Source of the DNA: Pseudo-nitzschia pungens
Taxonomy: Eukaryota > Bacillariophyta > Bacillariophyceae > Bacillariales > Bacillariaceae
Length of the DNA stretch: 64,000 bases
Reading direction: 5' to 3'
Assembly (NCBI GenBank): GCA_037355855.1
Contig: CM074761.1
Span: 5,351,346 to 5,415,345, forward strand
Part shown: positions 57,400 through 64,000 of the stretch, one piece after another
How positions within the stretch are numbered: the first letter of the stretch is position 1
Layout of the letters: each line of letters starts with the position of its first letter
The notes under the pieces: model-generated
Databases searched by the model: none
What the model saw: only the letters and a program-made list of their open reading frames with translations
Told to the model about the DNA's origin: nothing
Translations under genes and position numbers: made by a program

Positions 57400-58527
57400 A
57401 TGATGACAACTACAACTACTAGCTTGTCGTCGACAAGTCGAAATACGTTCAGATTGATGACGCGAGATAAGTTGACATTGGGTTTGATCATGATACTGAT
57501 GCTATTGATGCAGAGACTCAATAATAGAATCAACAAAGTCTTGGATCCAAACGGACCAGGGCGGTTGGCCGAAGCAGCAACAACACAAGGAACCTCCCCG
57601 GCGGCACACGCCACGAAACAACGAAAAAAAGCTGCCATGTGTCTCTTTACCGTCAACGAAGAATTATATCTGGACGAATTCGTGAACTATCACCACGCAC
57701 TGGGATTTGAAAAATTTTTCATATACGACAGCAGCGAGGGATTCGAACTGAAGCAGTGGGGCAGATTGAAGAGAAACTTTGTGGATGTGGATGTGATCCA
57801 TATCCCGGGAGGCTTTGAACAGCACAACAAGGCCTATATCGATTGCTTCAGCAAAGCCAAGGCGAGCCAAAACTACGAATGGGCCGCGTTTTTTGACGGC
57901 GACGAGTACCTGGTGCTCAAACAACACGAACACGTGTCGGACATGCTAGAGGAATACTGTCACCAAGGGGCGTTGGTCGTCAACTGGTTGGCCTTCCAAT
58001 CGAGCGGATGGAACCTTCCCGTATTTGAACCGATCACCAGACGGTTTGTCTACCACCTGCCCTTGGATAAACCGACTAACCAACACGTCAAGACCATTGC
58101 CCGTCTCGCGGACGTCGATTCATTGTTCTTGGAGAGGGGCAGTCAGGTGGACCTTACTACGAAAAGCCCGCACAACATTGCCATTGTCCGACATGGAACT
58201 AACGTGCATGATACCACCGGAAAAATCGTGAAGGGACCGTTCAACAGTGGCGAGGGCATTCGGGATGTGGTGGCCCTCCACCACTACCAAACGAAATCCG
58301 CAAAAGAATTCGTCCAGAGAAAACGGGCACAGGTAGGGAAAGGTGTACAGAACAAGTTGGCGATGGCGGAGCAAGAGTTTGCCAAAGATGTTGCGAGGGA
58401 CCATCTGCCGCTGGACGCCGGTGAGGCCGCGGAACAAAACCTGGTGTTCAACGATTCGGCCTGGCAATTCTTGAAGAAGAGGGTGCCGGCATATGCGCTT
58501 TTTGACGAATTGGCACTCGTGCCTTAG
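57400..58527 (+). CDS. GT92/DUF23-like glycosyltransferase, type II membrane protein
   Basis: Single exon of 375 residues. The N-terminus has one membrane segment (LTLGLIMILMLLMQRL, residues about 26-41), typical of a Golgi type II anchor. The catalytic region starts CLFTVNEELYLDEFVNYHH, with FEKFFIYDSSEG and a DxD-type motif in AAFFDGDEYLVL. HHYQTKSAKEFVQRK is the later conserved block of DUF23/Glyco_tranf_2_4 proteins. GT92 members add galactose in N-glycan cores; the donor and acceptor here are unknown. No introns and no low-complexity runs. The ATG at 57400 is followed by another at 57403. Confidence 0.75.
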   Translation: MMTTTTTSLSSTSRNTFRLMTRDKLTLGLIMILMLLMQRLNNRINKVLDPNGPGRLAEAATTQGTSPAAHATKQRKKAAMCLFTVNEELYLDEFVNYHHALGFEKFFIYDSSEGFELKQWGRLKRNFVDVDVIHIPGGFEQHNKAYIDCFSKAKASQNYEWAAFFDGDEYLVLKQHEHVSDMLEEYCHQGALVVNWLAFQSSGWNLPVFEPITRRFVYHLPLDKPTNQHVKTIARLADVDSLFLERGSQVDLTTKSPHNIAIVRHGTNVHDTTGKIVKGPFNSGEGIRDVVALHHYQTKSAKEFVQRKRAQVGKGVQNKLAMAEQEFAKDVARDHLPLDAGEAAEQNLVFNDSAWQFLKKRVPAYALFDELALVP

Positions 58528-58938
58528 TCAACGAACAGCACGTGGTGGTGTGCGTGACATACACACATGTGTTTGATAATAAAATAATTGTTGTTGTGAT
58601 ACGATGCGAAGGAGGGAGGCTTCAAAGCCAGGGTAGGGGACGTGACACCACTGAAAAAAAACAAATTAAAATGGTGCGTGTCGATTTCGAGAACCGAACT
58701 TGTACAAGCAGCAGCAAGCAATCCGAAAACTTCCCCGGTCCAAACTACGGCAAAAATTAATATCTCGGTCCCCTCTTCGTCGATTCGAACAGGAACGCTT
58801 CGAACAGCTCTATTATATAAAGATGGACAAGGCATCCAATTATCGCACCGATTGGAGGAGTCGTTTTCGAGAAACGGACTGACGACATGCCTTTATTATT
58901 GTTGCAAATACATGTTGTTATCAGAGCAAAAAAAAGAA
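58528..58938. other. short spacer before the gypsy element
   Basis: No gene is seen. It ends in an A-rich run (gcaaaaaaaagaa) at the element boundary. Confidence 0.45.
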
Positions 58939-59579
58939 TGAGCGATTCCCGAAATTAATATGCGCAAAGATTTATTTTAGATTATATGCCCACATACTTT
59001 TTGGCGCACCCAACGCACGTGTTTTTATTTTGGACGACAGACAGGCGCCTAAGAGGCCTATTTTGGAATTTGGAATCTTGTTACGAAAAACAAAAATTCT
59101 CTCTTTATTCCCTACCCGCGCCTGTCGTATGTCTCAAGACTACGACACACAAGAAACAATCTATTTATGAATTAAGAAACAAACACTGTTTCTATCAACT
59201 TCAAGGTTCTCTATGACTGATGTCCCCGACTCAGGTTCTTATGACCTTTTTATATATATGACCTTTTTATATATATGGCAATATATATTGCAATATATAT
59301 ATTGCAAAGCTTCTCTATGTCTGTTTGCTCTTTATCAAGATAAACAACACGACGTTGTACGAGAGAACATTCATTTTTATCTTAGTTTCCAAAATCATAA
59401 CTCTTATCATAATTTCTTATTTTACAAGATTATCAATCACTTTATTTTTATATTCGGTCGACCTCTGGTTTCCAGAGATATGACATTGTAATTACAGTCG
59501 ATTAATACGACGACCACCATTGTCAATTCTTTGAATTGATTATATTCCTTAACCCATCTTTAATCCAGATACTTTTTCA
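58939..59579 (+). repeat. presumed 5' LTR of the gypsy element
   Basis: TG...CA bounded, about 641 bp; the right end is inferred from the primer-binding site. The first 190 bp resemble the 402-bp element. An atatatat-rich stretch lies at 59250-59300. Confidence 0.55.
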
Positions 59580-60011
59580 GTGGTATCCTACCATCATACC
59601 ACTCAAAGCCTTTCATCAGTACGGCTACAGTACTTCACCACGTACCCATACCTTCAACCTACTCATACCATTTAACCTTACGGTACCTCAACACGTACCA
59701 TACCATACCTTCCAAGGTTAAGGTTACCAACATCATACCAACCTTCGGCCACTCATACCTTCGGACCTTCATACCTTTGGTCATACTTACCTACATACCT
59801 TCAACATTTATTTTCAAGTTTATTTTTTGTACTTAAGCAAACAAAGCTTAAGGTCCTCCGAAGATACTTGCCACCTATTTTCCTTAAGTGCGAGTTGTTT
59901 TAGGTATCCATCAATACCTCTTCCATATATACCTACATATATATACCTACACATACACACCAAGTCCCTTCCATATACCTACCAAGTATCCAGCAATACC
60001 CAGCAAGTACC
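59580..60011 (+). other. gypsy leader with primer-binding site
   Basis: tggtatcctacc at 59581 is the likely primer site. The rest is rich in short ataccttc/catacc repeats, then cagcaagtacc just before the ATG. Confidence 0.55.
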
Positions 60012-63000
60012 ATGTCTTCTGTTACACCTCTTCCATTTAAGTTCGACTTCGAATTAGATGAACTTGAAAAGGCTGAGTATAAACGTGTGATTACCAATGA
60101 GAATGAAACTGAAACAACTAAGGTGAAAGTCACCTATATTACTTCAACTTCAACCCTCTTACAGACACTTCACTCTATCCATGAATTCTCTGAAGCACGT
60201 TCTTCTCTCAGTTGGACTACAGGTCCCAGGTTGTACTCCAAGTTCCCAGATATTCTAAGGGACTATTCTGATAAGACCTGGTGGAATACCAACATCCTTG
60301 GACATACCCATACTGTTCCTCACTTTGAACAAGACCTTCGCGCCTTCATTCGGTTCAAGTTCTCCAACAACGATGACGTATACCGTAACCACAAACGATT
60401 CCTGTTTCAGATTAAGAAGACAACTTCCATGAGCGTCTCCAGCTTTGTTTCAATGGTTTCATATCACAACAATGTTATCCTTCCTTTATTGCCTGGCGCT
60501 CCAGTTGCTGCTGCTGATGCAATCATCCCTCCAGAAGATTTCAAAGATCTTATCTACGACTCTATGCCTTCTGATTGGAGAGACTCATATGAAGACATCC
60601 ATTCTCCACACGATGATACCCTTACTGAGATTATTACCAGAATGGAACGTTACTGTACCAAAGCCAATCGTAAAAACAACAACAAAAACACCAACAACAA
60701 CAGTAACAATTCCAACAAGTCCTCCAGCAGACAAACTGGTAAAAATCGGAACAACAACAACCGTCGTTCTGGCAACAACAACAATAACAACAATAATGCT
60801 CGACGTTCCAACAACAACAATTCCTCACAGAATTCTGCCGCCAACTCTAACAACAAAATCAAGGATACAGACCCATGTCCTATTCATCCTGGTAGCAACC
60901 ATACTTGGGGTCAATGTTTCAAAAATATTGACAATCCTAATGGCAAGCGTCGTGGTCCTTCCACCAACAACAACAACAACAATCGGTCTTCAGCTGATGC
61001 AAACGCAGCAACAGGCTCTGCAAACAACTCTCGCCCTTCTTCGGTGACAACTCCCAACAATCCACCTCCTGGTGATGGTCATGTTTGCACCTTTATTTCT
61101 CCACCTGAAGACATTTGGGTTGACCTCTTTCATGTCAACGCTGAAATTGATGAAGCCTATTATCATCAGGACCTCCAACGCTTTCCAATTAAACCATCCA
61201 CTACTGATGATATACCTCTTGCTGAAGTGTTCAACGCCTCAGCTGATCCTTATGATCCTTCCATTGTTTTATCTCCGGCTCCACCAAATCCAAATCCTGA
61301 ACCATTTGAACCTCTCATTTCAAAACCTTGCCCTGATTTGGCTCCCACTACATTGACTACATGCAAATCCATCAACGATATCTCCGGCAAATTTTATTTC
61401 AAGACCCTCTTTGATAGTGGCTCCACATTTGAATTAATCTCCAAAAAGCAGATCCCCTCAAACATTCCCATTCATGTTCTTGAATCTCCAATTGGATTAG
61501 ACACTCCCAATGGCAAGTTCAAATGTGTTGAATATGTTGTGCTTACTGACATTATGTTTCCCGAACTCTCTTATTCCAGAAGAGTTAAAAGCTTGACTTG
61601 CTTTGTGGTTAACAACATGTATTATGATTTGATCATCGGACGTGCCACTATGAAGAAGCTTGCCATCAAAATGGATTTTGAAGCCTCCCTTGTCTCTTGG
61701 TTTGATAAGGACATGCCCTTTCATCCACGATCCTACTTCACCAATCAAACCTTGGTTCAGAAGATTATCAGCAATGAACCCTACTCCATTGCTGAAGCCT
61801 ACATCGCGCAAACCACTCAATCCTACGTTGATAGTGCAACCAAATATGAGAAAACTGATTTGCAAGAACTGGTTTCCAACCAAACCCATCTTTCCAGTGA
61901 TCAACAGTCCCAATTGCTTCAGATTCTCTCCAAACACCATCCTCTGTTTGAAGGTCTCTCTCATAGAGAACTTGGAATTTTCCCCCACAAGGAATTCCAC
62001 ATTGAACTCCAACCGGGTGCAAAACCATATCATATCAAACAACCCTACAGTATTCCGATCCACCAACAAGATGCTGTTAAAACTGAACTCCTTCGCCAAG
62101 TAAAACTTGGAATTCTTGAAAGATGTTATGCAACTGAATGGGGTATGCCAACTTTTGTTGTCCCTAAACCCGATGGATCCTGCAGAATCATTTCTGATTT
62201 TCGTGAGCTTAACAAAGTCACCAAGAAACTCCACTATCCCTTGCCCAAGATCCAAGATATCTTCCATCGCCGCCGTGGGTTCAAATATGTCACCCTTATT
62301 GATGTCAGCATGCAATTCCATACCTTCAAATTGGATGAGCCTTCCACTTGGCTCTGTGTGCTTGTCACTCCTTTTGGCAAATTCAGATTACTGAGACTTC
62401 CAATGGGCTTCCTCAACTCTCCAAGTTGGGCACAAGGCTGTATGGAATCCCTGTTTGTCAATCTCAATGATGTCGAAGTTTATATTGATGACATTGGAAT
62501 TTTCTCACCTGACTTCAACTCTCATTGCAAAACTGTCTCAATTGTTTTGTCCATCCTACAAGCCAACAACTTTTCTGTTAAACCTGCCAAATGCCATTGG
62601 TTCCAACAACGCGCACCATGGCTTGGTCACATCATCACCACCACTGGCATCCTTCCAAACCCTAAGAAGATTGAACCAATCCTGAAGCTTGCTTTCCCTG
62701 CAACTATCACTGACCTTCGATCCTTCATTGGCATGATTAATTTCTATCGGGCTCATTGGCGCAAGCGCGCTGAAATTTTGGCTCCTCTCACTGCCTTATC
62801 TGGCAAGGCTCGTGGTAAACTTCAACAAACTCCAGAACTCCTTGCTGCCTTCAAAGCTGCCAAAACCATGATTGCTGAAGAAATTCTTCTCACCTATCCT
62901 GAGCCCAATCTCCCTTATGATGTCTACACTGATGCCTCCGATTATCAGCTTGGTGCTGTCATTATTCAAAATGGCAAAATTGTTGCTTGCTTCTCTCGCA

Positions 63001-64000
63001 AGCTCACTTCCACCCAACTCAAATATCCCACCATTGACAAGGAAATGCTCTGTATTGTGGAAGTCTTCAAAGAATATCGGCCAATTCTTTGGGGTGCAGT
63101 CATCATTGTGTACACTGATCATGAAAATCTCACACGCCAAAACCTCCAATCCTCCCGGATTATGACCTGGCGAATGCTCCTTGAAGATTTCAGTCCTGTT
63201 TTCAAATACATCCAAGGCAAAGACAACATCCTGGCTGATGCCCTCTCGCGCCTTCCCCTTGAAGAGGAGCAGGGTTTGTCTTCTGGTTTGTCTTCTGAAT
63301 CTCCAACCCCAACTTCAACCCCAACTGATCTCGTCAAAGATCCAAACCCTCAGCCAATCTCCAAAGTTGACACTTCCGATCTCTCCATTGCAGATCTCTT
63401 TATCAATTATCCTGCAGATCTTCCTGCATATCCTCTGCGTTTTGATGCTCTTGCCAAGGCCCAAGCAGCAGATTCAACCATTCAAAACACCAAGCATTAT
63501 TCCACCAAAGATTTTGCTGGTACTGAACTCAAGGTTTACACCAAAAACAACCAAACCAAGATTGTCCTTCCACAAGCGCTTGTCCAAGACACCATCAACT
63601 GGTACCATCATGTTCTTGGTCATGCAGGCGCTGAACGTTTGACTAGCACCATCTCCATGCTCATCTATTCTCCAGGGCTCAAGGACGCTGTTGCCAAATA
63701 TTGCAAAACCTGTGATTCCTGTCAACGCCACAAGAACACTCACATTTCTTATGGCCATCTTGCAACTCGTGAAGAACTCTCCATCCCTTGGGAAACCATT
63801 GCCATTGACACCATTGGTCCCTGGAATGTCAATATCCCAAATATTGGTAATGTTGAATTTAATGGTTTCACCATTATGGATATGTGCACTAACCTCCTTG
63901 AAATCAAACGTGCTCCACAGATGAATCCCTCAGGTAAAATGTCCATCTATGCATTAAACGATGCATGGCTTTCTCGCTATCCAAAACCCAGCAGATGTAT
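60012..64000 (+). CDS. gypsy gag-pol polyprotein, partial
   Basis: The frame from ATG 60012 (MSSVTPLPFKFDF) stays open to the window end, at least 1329 residues. Parts in order: gag with an Asn-rich linker and a CPIHPGSNHTWGQC knuckle-like motif (C-x2-H-x4-H-x4-C), protease (TLFDSGSTFELIS, about 61395), reverse transcriptase (LIDVSMQFHTFKLDE, LPMGFLNSPS, VEVYIDDIGIFS at 62480), RNase H (VYTDASDYQLGAV, HENLTRQNL), then the integrase zinc finger (HHVLGHAGAERL...CKTCDSCQRHK) and the start of its core (ETIAIDTIGPW). RT before integrase is the Ty3/gypsy order. The element appears coding-competent in the part seen. Confidence 0.9.
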   Translation, partial: MSSVTPLPFKFDFELDELEKAEYKRVITNENETETTKVKVTYITSTSTLLQTLHSIHEFSEARSSLSWTTGPRLYSKFPDILRDYSDKTWWNTNILGHTHTVPHFEQDLRAFIRFKFSNNDDVYRNHKRFLFQIKKTTSMSVSSFVSMVSYHNNVILPLLPGAPVAAADAIIPPEDFKDLIYDSMPSDWRDSYEDIHSPHDDTLTEIITRMERYCTKANRKNNNKNTNNNSNNSNKSSSRQTGKNRNNNNRRSGNNNNNNNNARRSNNNNSSQNSAANSNNKIKDTDPCPIHPGSNHTWGQCFKNIDNPNGKRRGPSTNNNNNNRSSADANAATGSANNSRPSSVTTPNNPPPGDGHVCTFISPPEDIWVDLFHVNAEIDEAYYHQDLQRFPIKPSTTDDIPLAEVFNASADPYDPSIVLSPAPPNPNPEPFEPLISKPCPDLAPTTLTTCKSINDISGKFYFKTLFDSGSTFELISKKQIPSNIPIHVLESPIGLDTPNGKFKCVEYVVLTDIMFPELSYSRRVKSLTCFVVNNMYYDLIIGRATMKKLAIKMDFEASLVSWFDKDMPFHPRSYFTNQTLVQKIISNEPYSIAEAYIAQTTQSYVDSATKYEKTDLQELVSNQTHLSSDQQSQLLQILSKHHPLFEGLSHRELGIFPHKEFHIELQPGAKPYHIKQPYSIPIHQQDAVKTELLRQVKLGILERCYATEWGMPTFVVPKPDGSCRIISDFRELNKVTKKLHYPLPKIQDIFHRRRGFKYVTLIDVSMQFHTFKLDEPSTWLCVLVTPFGKFRLLRLPMGFLNSPSWAQGCMESLFVNLNDVEVYIDDIGIFSPDFNSHCKTVSIVLSILQANNFSVKPAKCHWFQQRAPWLGHIITTTGILPNPKKIEPILKLAFPATITDLRSFIGMINFYRAHWRKRAEILAPLTALSGKARGKLQQTPELLAAFKAAKTMIAEEILLTYPEPNLPYDVYTDASDYQLGAVIIQNGKIVACFSRKLTSTQLKYPTIDKEMLCIVEVFKEYRPILWGAVIIVYTDHENLTRQNLQSSRIMTWRMLLEDFSPVFKYIQGKDNILADALSRLPLEEEQGLSSGLSSESPTPTSTPTDLVKDPNPQPISKVDTSDLSIADLFINYPADLPAYPLRFDALAKAQAADSTIQNTKHYSTKDFAGTELKVYTKNNQTKIVLPQALVQDTINWYHHVLGHAGAERLTSTISMLIYSPGLKDAVAKYCKTCDSCQRHKNTHISYGHLATREELSIPWETIAIDTIGPWNVNIPNIGNVEFNGFTIMDMCTNLLEIKRAPQMNPSGKMSIYALNDAWLSRYPKPSRC

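Larger units (their letters stand above)
58939..64000 (+). mobile_element. Ty3/gypsy LTR retrotransposon, 3' end outside the window
   Basis: It starts TGAGCGATTCCCGAAA, shared with the 402-bp element at 46.9 kb. The presumed 5' LTR ends at ...tttttca (59579), followed by g and tggtatc at 59581, which matches the 3' end of tRNA-Met as a primer-binding site. An uninterrupted gag-pol frame runs from 60012 past the window end. The second LTR and target duplication cannot be seen. The codon use (AT-ending) differs from the GC-ending host genes. Confidence 0.85.

Overview
The window looks like nuclear DNA of a diatom, most likely a pennate one; species cannot be told from the sequence. Signs are GC-rich coding blocks in AT-richer spacers, GT-AG introns mostly of about 85-490 bp, a Ty1/copia element of diatom type, a protein with three copies of a CxxC/HxxxC module I associate with diatoms, and a JmjC protein carrying a diatom-type DUF6824-like domain. 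Many proteins hold long Gln, Asn, His or Ser runs encoded by trinucleotide repeats. No tRNA, rRNA, CRISPR array or bacterial-style operon was seen.

Layout. 0.9-16.4 kb: a secretory PD-(D/E)XK (YqaJ-like) nuclease, an NmrA-like NAD(P)-binding SDR, the three-module cysteine/histidine protein, a Lys/Ser-rich basic protein and a low-complexity acidic/poly-Gln protein. 17.1-23.4 kb: a complete copia retrotransposon with 327-bp LTRs that differ at one position and a 5-bp target duplication, so a recent insertion. 24.1-26.6 kb: a J-domain membrane protein with repeated LDG...PLW membrane units. 26.8-34.7 kb: a BRWD/PHIP-type chromatin reader (eight WD40 repeats, cryptoTudor-like region, two bromodomains), tail-to-tail with it. 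35.7-36.7 kb: a satellite array. 38.5-43.4 kb: a DUF6824-like/JmjC/ZZ protein. 43.6-48.5 kb: a TPX2-like protein, a small secreted protein, a 402-bp element with perfect 24-bp inverted ends, and a small glycine/alanine-rich protein built from a recent 237-bp tandem duplication. 50-53 kb: the same satellite family in both orientations around a truncated gag gene, a foldback element and an orphan cyclophilin exon. 53.9-58.5 kb: an ArsH-type flavoprotein gene with 24-nt and 13-nt exons, and a GT92-like glycosyltransferase. 58.9 kb to the end: a Ty3/gypsy element whose polyprotein runs off the edge.

The genes do not form one pathway. The closest functional pair is the BRWD-type reader and the JmjC-type putative eraser, under 4 kb apart. 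The most notable genome-level oddity is that several single-copy genes can be read through only by changing frame, nearly always by +1. One such change lies inside the JmjC core. Insertion-type assembly error is the plainest explanation, but the pattern deserves a direct test.
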